Positions 51,170 through 60,165 of a DNA stretch of 64,000 bases are shown here, piece by piece (the first letter of the stretch is position 1; every line of letters begins with the position of its first letter). The notes under the pieces are model-generated. The model was not told where the DNA came from. It did not search any database and was given only the letters and a program-made list of their open reading frames with translations. The stretch comes from Micromonospora citrea. GTDB lineage: Bacteria; Actinomycetota; Actinomycetes; Mycobacteriales; Micromonosporaceae. The position numbers and the translations under genes were made by a program. The stretch is from NCBI RefSeq assembly GCF_900090315.1, contig NZ_FMHZ01000002.1, positions 4,620,501-4,684,500 of the forward strand, given 5' to 3'.

Positions 51170-52129
51170 ATGAGTCGCGCTGACGAGACCCGCGACGGGG
51201 TGTCGCTGACCAACCTCGACCAGCCGCTGTCCGACGGCGACGACGCGACCAAGCGGGACCTGGTCGACTACCTCGACGCCGTGCACGAGCGGATCCTGCC
51301 GGCGCTGCGCGGCCGACCGCTCTCGGTGATCCGGGTCCGGCCCGGCCAGCCCTCGTTCATGCAGAAGAACCTGCCGAAGTACACCCCGGAGTGGGTGCGC
51401 CGCACCTCGGTCTGGGCCGAGGCGTCCCACCGCGAGGTCTCGTACGCGCTCTGCGACGACCGGCGCACCCTGCTCTGGTTCGCCAACCAGCGGGCGGTGG
51501 AATACCACCCCACCCTCGCCACGGTCGAGGACCTGCACCGCCCCACCCACCTGGTGCTCGACCTCGATCCGCCCGAGGGAGACTCGTTCGGGCTGGCGGT
51601 CGCCGCCGCCCTGCTCGTCCGGCAGGCGCTCGCCGACGCGGGGCTCGCCGGTGCGGTGAAGACCAGCGGGGCGAAGGGCGTACACGTCTTCGTGCCGGTG
51701 GCGGCGGGCACCGCCGTGGAGGACATGGCCGCCGCGACCCGCGCGGTCGCGGCCCGCGCCGAACGGCTGGATCCGGCGCTGGCCACCACCGCCTTCATCC
51801 GCGAGGACCGGGGCGGCAAGGTGTTCGTGGACTCGACCCGTGCCGGCGGGGCGACCGTGGTGGCCGCCTACAGCCCCCGGCTGCGGCCGGGCGTGCCGGT
51901 CTCGTTCCCGGTCGACTGGGCCGACCTGGGCGACGTCGCCCCGGCGGACTTCACGATCCGCACCGTGCCGGCGCTGGTCGCCGACCGTGACCCGTGGGCC
52001 GAGAGGATGCCCGCGCCGCAGCGGCTCCCGGCGGATCTGGTCGCGGAGGGGCACACCATCCCCATCGCCCGCGTGCAGGCCATGCACGAGGGAAAGCGCC
52101 GGGCCCGCGCCCGCCGCGCCGCCGGCTGA
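51170..52129 (+). CDS. LigD-type primase-polymerase domain protein
   Basis: 319 residues from ATG 51170, with AAGGTGG upstream. It matches the archaeo-eukaryotic primase-like polymerase domain of LigD: SLTNLDQPLSDGDDATKRDLVDYL at the start, FMQKNLPKYTPEW, catalytic LVLDLDPPEGDSF near 128-135, KTSGAKGVHVFVPV, and DSTRAGGATVVAAYSPR. There is no ligase or nuclease domain, so it is a stand-alone Prim-Pol of the non-homologous end-joining type that could fill in broken DNA ends or gaps. No Ku gene is adjacent. Confidence 0.92.
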   Translation: MSRADETRDGVSLTNLDQPLSDGDDATKRDLVDYLDAVHERILPALRGRPLSVIRVRPGQPSFMQKNLPKYTPEWVRRTSVWAEASHREVSYALCDDRRTLLWFANQRAVEYHPTLATVEDLHRPTHLVLDLDPPEGDSFGLAVAAALLVRQALADAGLAGAVKTSGAKGVHVFVPVAAGTAVEDMAAATRAVAARAERLDPALATTAFIREDRGGKVFVDSTRAGGATVVAAYSPRLRPGVPVSFPVDWADLGDVAPADFTIRTVPALVADRDPWAERMPAPQRLPADLVAEGHTIPIARVQAMHEGKRRARARRAAG

Positions 52130-52360
52130 CGTACGCGCCACGCGCCGCCGGGCGACCGGCCGCTCGTTGGGTGCGGGGGTGAAAGTGGCCGGACGGGCCG
52201 GGGACCATTCGATCATCGTGCCTGTGGCGTACCCTACGGACCTCCACCGACGCCATCCGATCGCCAGTGATCCCGCGCCGATCAACGGCAGTTCGACGAG
52301 GCGGGCCGGGTCCTCGGCGGTGACGCCTGCCACAGGCCACTGACGATGGACAAACGATGA

Positions 52361-52394
52361 AGGCCCCTGACCGGATCTCCCTGGTCAGGGGCCT
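52361..52394 (-). terminator. tRNA terminator hairpin
   Basis: Perfect 12-bp stem AGGCCCCTGACC with a ten-base loop, 31 bp past the 3' end of the tRNA. Confidence 0.8.
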
Positions 52395-52425
52395 CAACGT
52401 GCTGGTCAAGCCTTCTTAGCAAGTG

Positions 52426-52497
52426 TGCCCCCGGCAGGATTCGAACCTGCGCCCCCGCCTCCGGAGGGCGGTGCTCTATCCCCTGAGCTACGGGGGC
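52426..52497 (-). tRNA. tRNA-Arg (anticodon CCG)
   Basis: Full cloverleaf on the minus strand: 7-bp acceptor stem GCCCCCG/CGGGGGC, D arm GCTC/GAGC, anticodon stem CCGCC/GGCGG with loop CTCCGGA (anticodon CCG), variable loop GGGC, T arm GCAGG/CCTGC with TTCGAAT, discriminator A. The 3' CCA is not encoded. It lies 3 kb from argS. Confidence 0.96.
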
Positions 52498-52712
52498 TCA
52501 GCGACTGGAGAAGACTAGCAAACGCCGCCACGGATTGCCGAATCGGTATGCGGTGCCCGCCCTCGTGTCGCCCAGGCCGCTGTCGGACTGGGCCGGATGC
52601 CGCCCGTCGCCGCTGGCCCGGGCCTCGCGCGGCACGAGTGGAACCTCGCGGTTGTCTCCCGGCGCAGGACACACCCATGACGTTCCACTCGTCGATGCCG
52701 CCGGCCGTCGGG

Positions 52713-52886
52713 GCGCTGGCCGGCACGCGGGGCGCTGGCCGGCACGTGGGGCGCGGGCCGCTCCCGGGGCGTTGGCCGTCATGCGGGGTGTGGGCCGGCA
52801 CGCGGGGCACTGACCGCTCGCGAGGTGCGGGCCGGTCGCGGAGCGTTGGTTGCCCGCGGGTGCCGGCCGTCTGCGGCGCGTTGGCT
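52713..52886. repeat. Ten degenerate tandem repeats of 17-19 bp
   Basis: Units resembling GCGCTGGCCGGCACGCGGG start at 52713, 52732, 52751, 52769, 52788, 52807, 52825, 52843, 52860 and 52878. They fill most of the gap between the tRNA and the transposase-derived gene; the remaining 52498-52710 shows no gene. Confidence 0.75.
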
Positions 52887-52940
52887 GTCGTGCCCGGCCC
52901 GGGCGGCCGACGCGGTCGCCGGCGTTCGGGGGCGGGGCGG

Positions 52941-53717
52941 TCAGGCGGCGACGGCGCGGCCGCAGCTGGGCAGCGGGTGCAGCACGATGCGGCGCGGCAG
53001 GCGGCGGGGCCACTCGTTGCGGGGCCAGGACCCGTCGACGATCAGGTGCACCGTCCGCTGCTCCTCGCCGCTGAGCCGCAGCACGAAGTCGCGGGGGAGC
53101 GGCGGGTCGACCGACGGTGTGGTGATCATGAAGCGGACCCGGCCGCGGGACGAGACGGCGGAGATCACGTCCGCCGCCGGCATCGTGCCGCGCAGGCGTA
53201 CCCGGCCGATCCAGTAGACCTCGGCGAGGTGCTCCTGCGCCGCCCGGGTGATGGTCGGATACTCGCTGCGTACCCAGCGTTCCACCGCGCCGACGCAGAG
53301 CCCGCAGGCGCGCTCCCGGGGCTCCCGCGGACCCAACCCCCAGGCCCGCAGGTACGCCCCGACCGCCCCGGCGTCCATGGGCGCCTCGAAGCGGCTCTGG
53401 ATGAGCGTGTGCAGGCTCTGCCGCGTCCACAGCTCCTCGTCGAGGCCCAGGTCGTCCGGGTAGACGCCCCGCAGGACGTCGATCAGTTCGAGTTCCTGTT
53501 CGCGGCTGAGCGTTCCCGGCTCGCCCTGCCGATGTCCGCGACGGACGGCTGCCACCGCCCCGTCACCGCCGATGGTGTGGCGCCGGCACCAGCTGGTGAC
53601 CGAACGCCGTGCGTCTCTCAGTGCAACCCCCACGTCCTGCGCAACGAGCCCGAATCGCAACTGGTCACGATATGTGTGGAGAAAACTCTCTAAGTGTCGC
53701 AATCGGTCGGACCGCAC
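52941..53717 (-). CDS. Degenerate IS630-type transposase-derived protein
   Basis: 258 residues, intact frame. The N-terminus carries a helix-turn-helix (GVALRDARRSVTSWCRR), then the winged helix of IS630-type transposases (LSREQELELIDVLRGVYPDDLGLDEELWTRQSLHTLI, GAYLRAWGLGPREP, VERWVRSEYPTITRAA). The catalytic region is broken: the expected W-x-D-E is YWIGR, so the first Asp is gone; the VISAVSSRGRVRFM and LIVDGSWP blocks remain; and the protein ends before the third acidic residue. It cannot be an active DDE transposase. It may be a domesticated DNA-binding protein or a decaying remnant. The 5' end is AT-richer; start GTG 53717 is uncertain. Confidence 0.7.
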   Translation of the reverse strand: MRSDRLRHLESFLHTYRDQLRFGLVAQDVGVALRDARRSVTSWCRRHTIGGDGAVAAVRRGHRQGEPGTLSREQELELIDVLRGVYPDDLGLDEELWTRQSLHTLIQSRFEAPMDAGAVGAYLRAWGLGPREPRERACGLCVGAVERWVRSEYPTITRAAQEHLAEVYWIGRVRLRGTMPAADVISAVSSRGRVRFMITTPSVDPPLPRDFVLRLSGEEQRTVHLIVDGSWPRNEWPRRLPRRIVLHPLPSCGRAVAA

Positions 53718-53792
53718 AGCAAACCACTAATCGGTCAAAGCGGTCGTAGTCCACCGGTCGAGGCCGCGCCTCGCCCGTCGCGCGGAGACGCG

Positions 53793-53836
53793 AGAGGCCC
53801 GCGTCGGCCGGGGTACCGGCGGTGACGCGGGCCTCT
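53793..53836. terminator. Terminator after the DUF305 gene
   Basis: Perfect 13-bp stem AGAGGCCCGCGTC with an 18-base loop; it serves the minus-strand DUF305 gene. Confidence 0.75.
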
Positions 53837-53868
53837 GCGACGGGCCGTCAGGCGACGTGACGCGGCGG

Positions 53869-54537
53869 TCAGCCGCCCAGGCGCTCGAGCGCGTTCTGAA
53901 GGTTGGTCAGGTCGTTGCGCTGGGTGTTCTTCATGGTCTGGGCCGTCCGGACGACGTCGGGCTCGTCGCTGGCGTCGAGGATGCCGTCGATCATGTGGAT
54001 GCCGCCCAGGTGATGCTTGATCATCATTCGCAGGAAGAGGGTGTCGAGTTCCCGGCCCTCGGCCGCGCGCAGCTTCGCCATCTCCTCGGGGGTGGCCATG
54101 CCCGGCATGAGCCCGTCCCTGACCAGCCCGGCCCCGTCGGACATCCACGACATCGACGGCTGGCTGCCCGTGGGGTCGAGCCCCCACGAGCGCAGCCACG
54201 TCTGCATCGTGCCGATCTCGCCCTGCTGCGCGGCGGCGATGTCGCTGCCGATGTTGCGCACCTCGGGGTCGGTGCCCCGGTCGAAGGCGATCATGCCCAT
54301 CTCCACCGCCTGCGCGTGGTGGGTCGCCATGTCGCGGGCGAACCCCGCCTCGGCCGAGGCGTCACCCGGCCGGGTCAGCCGGGGCGTCAGCACGCCGCCG
54401 GCGTACCCGAGGAGCAGCCCGACCGCGACGGCGAGCGCCAGCGTTACGGTGCCCCAGCGGCGCCCGGACGGCCGCCGCCGCTCCTCCGGGGCCGACCCGG
54501 TCGGCCCGCCGGTCTCGATCATGGTCGGGGTGCTCAT
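53869..54537 (-). CDS. DUF305 membrane-anchored protein
   Basis: 222 residues. One N-terminal membrane helix (about 30-52) anchors an extracytoplasmic ferritin-like helical domain with the family's His pairs: FARDMATHHAQAVEMGM near 70-85 and LRMMIKHHLGGIHMID near 165-180. DUF305 proteins are often linked to metal (copper) handling, but no activity is established. Follows the DUF3105 gene by 8 bases in one operon; GAGGAG precedes ATG 54537. Confidence 0.92.
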   Translation of the reverse strand: MSTPTMIETGGPTGSAPEERRRPSGRRWGTVTLALAVAVGLLLGYAGGVLTPRLTRPGDASAEAGFARDMATHHAQAVEMGMIAFDRGTDPEVRNIGSDIAAAQQGEIGTMQTWLRSWGLDPTGSQPSMSWMSDGAGLVRDGLMPGMATPEEMAKLRAAEGRELDTLFLRMMIKHHLGGIHMIDGILDASDEPDVVRTAQTMKNTQRNDLTNLQNALERLGG

Positions 54538-54545
54538 CGGTCTCC

Positions 54546-55361
54546 TCAGCCCTGCGGCATCTGGTTGCCGTCGCGCGGGGCGGTGCCGGTGGCGGTGATG
54601 CCGCCGCTGCACAGCGCGTTCGGGCCCTCGACGGAGGCGTTGACCCGCAGCGTCTTGATGAACTCGTCGATCCGGCCGTCGTCGGCGCTGTCGACCTTGA
54701 GCTGGTAGCCCCAGGCCTGCAGGGAGATCGGCTTGTCCAGCCCCTCGAACGGGCTGAGCATCAGCTTCTCCTTGCCCTGCACCTTCTCCTTGAGCTTCGC
54801 CACCTGGTCGGCGGGCAGGTCGGGCCGGTGGGTGATCCACACCGTGCCGTGCTCCAGGCTGTGCACCGCGTGCTCGTTGGCGATCTGGGCGTCGTAGACG
54901 TCACCCATGCAGTTCTGCCAGGCGTCGTTGTGCGGGCCGGCCACGGGCGGGAGCACCGAGTAGGTGATGGAACCCCGCTGGTGGTTGCCGCCCTCGACGA
55001 GCTTCTTGTCCTTCTCGCGGAAGTTGACGATGCCGTCGATCGCGGCCGCCCGGTCCTCCCACGGCTTGGAGCCCTGGAACGCCGCCCAGGCGCCGTAGCC
55101 GATGATCGACACGGCGAGCACGCCCACGGCGACGAAGAGGGCGATCGGGCCCCAGGAGCGGCCCTGGCTCACCTTGACCGGCGTGACCGGCTTGCGGCCC
55201 TTGCCGCCGGCGCCAGGGCGAGGGCCCGTCGGCTTGCCGGCGCCGGCCTTGGCGGACCCGGGCTTGGCGCCGGCGGCCGGCCGTCCCGCCGCCGGCTTCT
55301 TGCCGGTGCTGACCACGGACGGACGGCGCTCGGGGCCGCCACCCGGTGTGCTGATGCTCAT
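54546..55361 (-). CDS. DUF3105 membrane-anchored protein
   Basis: 271 residues. A Lys/Pro/Gly-rich cytoplasmic segment (1-65) precedes one membrane helix (about 70-92). The extracytoplasmic domain matches DUF3105: YSVLPPVAGPHNDAWQNCMG, VHSLEHGTVWITHRPDLP with His ligands, and a late Cys in ALCSGG that may pair with Cys in NCMG. Function unknown; the DUF3105-DUF305 pair next to argS recurs in actinobacteria to my knowledge. It is divergent from argS. Confidence 0.92.
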   Translation of the reverse strand: MSISTPGGGPERRPSVVSTGKKPAAGRPAAGAKPGSAKAGAGKPTGPRPGAGGKGRKPVTPVKVSQGRSWGPIALFVAVGVLAVSIIGYGAWAAFQGSKPWEDRAAAIDGIVNFREKDKKLVEGGNHQRGSITYSVLPPVAGPHNDAWQNCMGDVYDAQIANEHAVHSLEHGTVWITHRPDLPADQVAKLKEKVQGKEKLMLSPFEGLDKPISLQAWGYQLKVDSADDGRIDEFIKTLRVNASVEGPNALCSGGITATGTAPRDGNQMPQG

Positions 55362-55449
55362 CGTGCCTCGTCAGGTCGGTCGGTCAGGGGATCCGGCGGG
55401 CCGGTTTCACACTCTGGGTCGCCGCCGCGGGTGCCGAGTCTACCCCCGA

Positions 55450-55455
55450 TAACAT
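55450..55455 (+). promoter_or_regulatory. -10 element for leaderless argS mRNA
   Basis: TAACAT ends six bases before the GTG at 55462; no ribosome binding site is present. Confidence 0.6.
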
Positions 55456-55461
55456 GGATCG

Positions 55462-57126
55462 GTGACTCCCGCAGAACTCGCCGAGGTCGTCCTCTCCGCA
55501 GCCCACGCCGTCTTCACCGAGCGGGGCCTGGACCGTTCCGCCCTGCCGGACTCCACGGCGGTGGAGCGACCCCGCAACCCCGAGCACGGCGACTACGCCT
55601 CGACGCTGGCACTCCAGCTCAGCAAGAAGGTGGGCGTCCCGCCGCGCGAGCTCGCCGCCGCCCTCGCCGAGCAGCTCGGCCGGGCCCCGGGGGTCAAGTC
55701 GGTCGAGATCGCCGGCCCGGGCTTCCTCAACATCCGGCTCGACGCGGCCGCCGCCGGCCAGCTCGCCCGGACGATCGTCGAGGCCGGCGAGGAGTACGGC
55801 CGCAGCGACCGGCTCGCCGGTCAGCGGATCAACCTGGAGTTCGTCTCGGCGAACCCGACCGGCCCGGTGCACATCGGCGGCGTCCGCTGGGCGGCCGTCG
55901 GCGACGCGCTCAGCCGGCTGCTGCGCGCCACCGGCGCCGACGTGGGCACGGAATACTACTTCAACGACGCCGGCTCCCAGATCGACCGGTTCGCCCGCTC
56001 GCTGCTCGCCGCCGCCCGGGGCGAGCCGGCCCCCGAGGACGGCTACGCCGGGGCGTACATCACCGAGATCGCCGACGCCGTCCGCAGCGCCCGGCCGGAT
56101 GTGCTGGAGCTGGACGACGCCGCCGCCCAGGAGGTCTTCCGGGTCGAGGGCGTGCAGCTCATGTTCGCCGAGATCAAGTCCTCGCTGCGCGGCTTCGGGG
56201 TCGAGTTCGACACCTACTTCAACGAGAAGGACCTGCACGACCGGGGCGAGCTGGACCACGCGCTCGACCGGCTGCGCGAGCAGGGCCACACGTTCGAGGC
56301 CGACGGCGCGACCTGGCTGCGCACCACCGACTTCGGCGACGACAAGGACCGGGTGCTGCGCAAGTCCAACGGCGAGTGGACCTACTTCGCCGCCGACTGC
56401 GCCTACTACCTCGACAAGCGCGAGCGCGGCTTCGAGCGGGTCGTGATCATGCTGGGCGCCGACCACCACGGCTACATCGGCCGGATGAAGGCGATGGCGG
56501 CGTGCTTCGGCGACGACCCGGAGCGCAACCTGGAGATCCTGATCGGCCAGCTGGTCAACCTGGTCCGCGACGGGGCCCCGGTCCGGATGAGCAAGCGGGC
56601 CGGCACCGTGGTGACGCTGGAGGACCTGGTCGACGCGATCGGCGTGGACGCCGCCCGGTACGCGCTGGCCCGCTACTCCAGCGACTCCCCGATCGACATC
56701 GACGTCGAGCTGTGGACCCGGGCCACCCGCGACAACCCGGTCTACTACGTGCAGTACGTGGCGGCCCGCACGGCCAGCGTCGGCCGCAACGCCGCCGAGG
56801 TGGGGCTGACCCGGGGCGACGCCGAGGCGTTCCGCCCGGAGCTGCTCGGGCACGAGAAGGAGAACGAGCTGCTCAAGGCGCTCGCCGAGTTCCCCGCCGT
56901 GGTCGCCACGGCGGCCGAGCTGCGGGGGCCGCACCGGGTGGCGCGCTACCTGGAGGAGCTGGCCGGGGCCTACCACCGGTTCTACGACGAGTGCCGGATC
57001 CTGCCGCGCGGCGACGAGGAGATCAGCGACCTGCACCGGGCCCGGCTCTGGCTGAACGACGCCACCCGCACCGTGATCGCCAACGGGCTGCGCCTGCTCG
57101 GCGTCTCCGCCCCGGAGCGGATGTGA
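55462..57126 (+). CDS. argS: Arginyl-tRNA synthetase
   Basis: 554 residues, class I synthetase. The N-terminal Add1 domain (1-90) is followed by [20 protein letters not shown], the HIGH-equivalent near 137, and [11 protein letters not shown], the KMSKS-equivalent near 376; [13 protein letters not shown] lies between. The C-terminal DALR anticodon-binding domain spans about 440-554. It charges tRNA-Arg; one such tRNA lies 3 kb upstream. GTG 55462 follows a TAACAT box, indicating a leaderless transcript that probably continues into lysA-hom. Confidence 0.97.
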   Translation: MTPAELAEVVLSAAHAVFTERGLDRSALPDSTAVERPRNPEHGDYASTLALQLSKKVGVPPRELAAALAEQLGRAPGVKSVEIAGPGFLNIRLDAAAAGQLARTIVEAGEEYGRSDRLAGQRINLEFVSANPTGPVHIGGVRWAAVGDALSRLLRATGADVGTEYYFNDAGSQIDRFARSLLAAARGEPAPEDGYAGAYITEIADAVRSARPDVLELDDAAAQEVFRVEGVQLMFAEIKSSLRGFGVEFDTYFNEKDLHDRGELDHALDRLREQGHTFEADGATWLRTTDFGDDKDRVLRKSNGEWTYFAADCAYYLDKRERGFERVVIMLGADHHGYIGRMKAMAACFGDDPERNLEILIGQLVNLVRDGAPVRMSKRAGTVVTLEDLVDAIGVDAARYALARYSSDSPIDIDVELWTRATRDNPVYYVQYVAARTASVGRNAAEVGLTRGDAEAFRPELLGHEKENELLKALAEFPAVVATAAELRGPHRVARYLEELAGAYHRFYDECRILPRGDEEISDLHRARLWLNDATRTVIANGLRLLGVSAPERM

Positions 57127-57148
57127 CATGGGAGCGCGAGGAGTGAGC

Positions 57149-57184
57149 ATGCGGGCCCGGTCGGCACGAAACGGAGATCGCTGA
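57149..57184 (+). CDS. 11-codon upstream ORF overlapping the lysA start
   Basis: ATG 57149 follows GAGGAG at five bases, the best ribosome binding site in this stretch. It encodes MRARSARNGDR, and its TGA shares a base with the lysA ATG (TGATG at 57182-57186). The arrangement would couple lysA translation to this short ORF. The same frame also opens at ATG 57128. It contains no lysine codon, so it is not an obvious lysine attenuator. Confidence 0.45.
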   Translation: MRARSARNGDR

Positions 57185-58596
57185 TGCGCGCGCACGAGGC
57201 CGGCGCCCTGCACGGTGACATCGGCAGCCGGGGGCCGGCGTGGCTGCGTACGCCGGTCGACGTCAACGCCCTGGTGCCGGCGCTGTGGCCACGCAACGTG
57301 ACGCGCGGCGCGGACGGCGCGCTCGCGGTGGCCGGGCTCGGCGTCCGCGACGTCGCGGCCGAGTTCGGCACCCCGGTGTACGTCCTCGACGAGGACGACC
57401 TGCGCTCGCGCTGCCGCGACTTCCGCGACGCCTTCGACGGCGTCGACGTCTACTACGCGGGCAAGGCGTTCCTGTGTCGCGCCGTGGTGCGGATGATCGC
57501 CGAGGAGGGCCTGCACCTCGACGTGTGCACCGGCGGCGAGCTGGCCACCGCGCTGTCGGCCGGGATGCCGCCCGAGCGGATCGGCTTCCACGGCAACAAC
57601 AAGTCGGTACGCGAACTCACCCGGGCGCTGGACGCCGGGGTCGGCCGGATCATCCTCGACTCGTTCACCGAGATCGACCGGCTCACCGCGCTGGCCCGGG
57701 AGCGGGGCGTGCGGCCGAAGGTGATGATCCGGGTCACCGTCGGCGTCGAGGCGCACACCCACGAGTTCATCGCCACCGCCCACGAGGACCAGAAGTTCGG
57801 CTTCTCCCTCGCGGGCGGGGCGGCGGCCGAGGCCGCGTTCCGGGTGCTCGACGAGGGCGTGCTGGAGCTGCGCGGCCTGCACTCGCACATCGGCTCGCAG
57901 ATCTTCGACGCCAGCGGCTTCGAGGTCTCCGCCCGCCGGGTGCTCGCCCTGCAGGCGCAGATCCGCGACGCGCGCGGGGTGGAGCTGCCCGAGCTGGACC
58001 TCGGCGGCGGCTTCGGCATCGCGTACACGACGCAGGACGACCCGTCGGCCCCGCAGGACCTGGCGAAGCGGATGCGCCGGATCGTCGAGTCCGAGTGCGC
58101 CGCCGAGCGGCTGAGCGTGCCGCACCTGTCGATCGAGCCGGGCCGGGCGATCGTCGGGCCGGCCGTGTTCACCCTCTACGAGGTCGGCACGGTGAAGTCC
58201 GTACCGGTAGGCACTGGTGGTGACGGAGCGGAGGGGCGTCGTGCCTACGTCAGCGTCGACGGCGGGATGAGTGACAACATCCGCACCGCGCTCTACGACG
58301 CGTCCTACTCCGCGACGCTGGCCTCCCGGGCGTCGGCCGCCGAGCCGATGCTCGCCCGCGTGGTGGGAAAGCACTGTGAGTCCGGGGACATCGTGGTGAA
58401 GGATGAATTCCTGCCCGCCGACGTGCAGCCCGGAGATCTTGTCGCGGTGCCCGGCACGGGTGCCTACTGCCGGAGCATGGCCAGCAACTACAACCACGTG
58501 CCCCGGCCCCCCGTGGTCGCGGTACGGGACGGCCAGGCGCGCCTGATCGTCCGGCGGGAGACCGAAGAGGACCTGCTCGCATTGGATGTGGGATGA
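57184..58596 (+). CDS. lysA: Diaminopimelate decarboxylase
   Basis: 470 residues, alanine-racemase-type PLP enzyme converting meso-diaminopimelate to lysine. VYYAGKAFLC holds the PLP lysine near residue 93; HSHIGSQI, DLGGGFGIAY, EPGRAIVG and the active-site Cys of GKHCESGDIV near 398 are present, as is GAYCRSMASNYN. The N-terminal 45-residue extension is usual in actinobacteria. The GGAG before ATG 57184 is weaker than that of the short ORF overlapping its start. The stop overlaps the hom start by four bases. Confidence 0.97.
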   Translation: MRAHEAGALHGDIGSRGPAWLRTPVDVNALVPALWPRNVTRGADGALAVAGLGVRDVAAEFGTPVYVLDEDDLRSRCRDFRDAFDGVDVYYAGKAFLCRAVVRMIAEEGLHLDVCTGGELATALSAGMPPERIGFHGNNKSVRELTRALDAGVGRIILDSFTEIDRLTALARERGVRPKVMIRVTVGVEAHTHEFIATAHEDQKFGFSLAGGAAAEAAFRVLDEGVLELRGLHSHIGSQIFDASGFEVSARRVLALQAQIRDARGVELPELDLGGGFGIAYTTQDDPSAPQDLAKRMRRIVESECAAERLSVPHLSIEPGRAIVGPAVFTLYEVGTVKSVPVGTGGDGAEGRRAYVSVDGGMSDNIRTALYDASYSATLASRASAAEPMLARVVGKHCESGDIVVKDEFLPADVQPGDLVAVPGTGAYCRSMASNYNHVPRPPVVAVRDGQARLIVRRETEEDLLALDVG

Positions 58597-59918
58597 CGTC
58601 ACCTGTGCGCCTGGCGCTGCTCGGCTGCGGCACGGTCGGCAGCGAGGTGGTCCGGCTGCTGCACGAGCAGTCGGCCGACCTCGCGGCCCGGATCGGCGCC
58701 CCGCTGGAGATCGCCGGCATCGCCGTACGCCGTCTCGGCCGTGACCGGGGCGACCTGCCGGTCGACCCCGCGCTGTTCACCACCGACGCGCTCGGTCTGA
58801 TCAAGCGCGACGACGTGGACGTGGTGGTCGAGGTGGTCGGCGGCATCGAGCCGGCGCGGAGCTGGCTCGTCGAGGCGCTGCGGGCCGGCAAGAGCGTCGT
58901 GACCGCCAACAAGGCGCTGCTCGCCGAGGACGGCGCCAGCCTGCACGACGCGGCGGCCGAGGGCGGCGGCGACCTCTACTACGAGGCGTCCGTGGCCGGG
59001 GCGATCCCGCTGCTGCGCCCGCTGCGCGAGTCGCTGCACGGCGACCGGATCAACCGGGTCACCGGCATCGTCAACGGCACCACCAACTTCATCCTCTCCG
59101 CCATGGACGCGACCGGCGCCGGCTTCGCCGAGGCGCTGGAGGAGGCCACCGAGCTGGGGTACGCGGAGGCCGACCCGACCGCCGACGTGGAGGGCTTCGA
59201 CGCGGCGGCCAAGGCCGCGATCCTCGCCTCGCTGGCCTTCCACACCCGGGTCGGCGCGGCCGACGTGCACCGGGAGGGCATTACCGAGGTCACGGCGGCC
59301 GACGTGGCCAGCGCCAAGGCGATGGGCTGCACCATCAAGCTGCTCTGCATCGCCGCCCGGGGCGCCGACGCCGCCGGCCGGGAGACGGTCAGCGTGCGGG
59401 TGCACCCGGCGATGATCCCGCTGGCCCACCCGCTGGCCAGCGTCGGCGACGCGTTCAACGCGGTCTTCGTCGAGGCCGAGGCGGCCGGGCCGCTGATGTT
59501 CTACGGCCGGGGCGCGGGCGGCGCGCCGACGGCCAGCGCCGTGCTGGGCGACGTGGTGGCGGTCTCCCGCAACCGGCTCGCCGGGGTGCGCTCGGCCAGC
59601 GAGTCCGCGTACGCGGACCTGCCGGTGCGGCCGATGGGGGAGGCGCTCACCCGCTACCACATCAGCCTGGACGTGGCCGACCGTCCCGGCGTCCTGGCGG
59701 CCGTCGCCGGGGTCTTCGCCCGGCACGACGTCTCCATCGCCACGGTGCGGCAGGGCCCGGCGGGCGGCGAGGCGGCCGGCCGCGGCGAGGACGCCGACCT
59801 GGTCATCGTCACCCACGTGGCGCCGGACGCGGCGCTCGCCGCCACCGTGCGCGAGCTGCGCGGGCTGGACATCGTCCGTTCCGTGGCGAGCGTGCTGCGG
59901 GTCGAGGGCGGGCTCTGA
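58593..59918 (+). CDS. hom: Homoserine dehydrogenase
   Basis: 441 residues. NAD(P)-binding [17 protein letters not shown] is followed by the catalytic domain with [23 protein letters not shown] and [15 protein letters not shown], where the catalytic Lys/Asp lie. A C-terminal ACT domain (about 350-435, [31 protein letters not shown]) predicts threonine feedback inhibition. It reduces aspartate semialdehyde to homoserine. ATGA overlap with lysA indicates co-translation. A 35-bp repeat begins at its stop codon. Confidence 0.97.
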   Translation: MTSPVRLALLGCGTVGSEVVRLLHEQSADLAARIGAPLEIAGIAVRRLGRDRGDLPVDPALFTTDALGLIKRDDVDVVVEVVGGIEPARSWLVEALRAGKSVVTANKALLAEDGASLHDAAAEGGGDLYYEASVAGAIPLLRPLRESLHGDRINRVTGIVNGTTNFILSAMDATGAGFAEALEEATELGYAEADPTADVEGFDAAAKAAILASLAFHTRVGAADVHREGITEVTAADVASAKAMGCTIKLLCIAARGADAAGRETVSVRVHPAMIPLAHPLASVGDAFNAVFVEAEAAGPLMFYGRGAGGAPTASAVLGDVVAVSRNRLAGVRSASESAYADLPVRPMGEALTRYHISLDVADRPGVLAAVAGVFARHDVSIATVRQGPAGGEAAGRGEDADLVIVTHVAPDAALAATVRELRGLDIVRSVASVLRVEGGL

Positions 59919-60012
59919 CCGGTCGACCCGCATCCCCGGGGCGCGGGCTCTGATCGGCCGACCGACATTCCCGAGGGGCGGGCTCCGATCGGCCGACCGA
60001 CATTCCCGTCGG
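59908..60012. repeat. 35-bp tandem repeat, three copies, spanning the hom stop
   Basis: GGGCTC-initiated units at 59910, 59945 and 59980 share GATCGGCCGACCGACATTCC (second and third near-identical). The first copy includes the last codons and TGA of hom. Confidence 0.85.
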
Positions 60013-60165
60013 CGGGTGGCCGTGCCGCTCGCCGTCCCGCCCGGCGGGGCGGGTGCCTTCGCGTCTCGCCTGGTGGTTAACTGCGGGTGCGCCGGCGGCG
60101 ACTTGACGATGCTGGTCCAGGCTGGAGGCGTACCCGGCGGGACGGTAGAGGCGAGGGAGAGCGAC

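Noticed and set aside
52426..52497. tRNA-Arg as an integration site for a genomic island
   Set aside because: No integrase and no duplicated tRNA 3' end were found on either side; the transposase-derived ORF is of DDE type and does not target tRNAs.
52713..52886. Possible CRISPR array
   Set aside because: Units are only 17-19 bp, head-to-tail without spacers and degenerate; no cas gene is nearby.
57149..57184. Lysine-type attenuator or L-box before lysA
   Set aside because: The short ORF has no lysine codons, and no riboswitch-like structure fits in the 57-bp gap.
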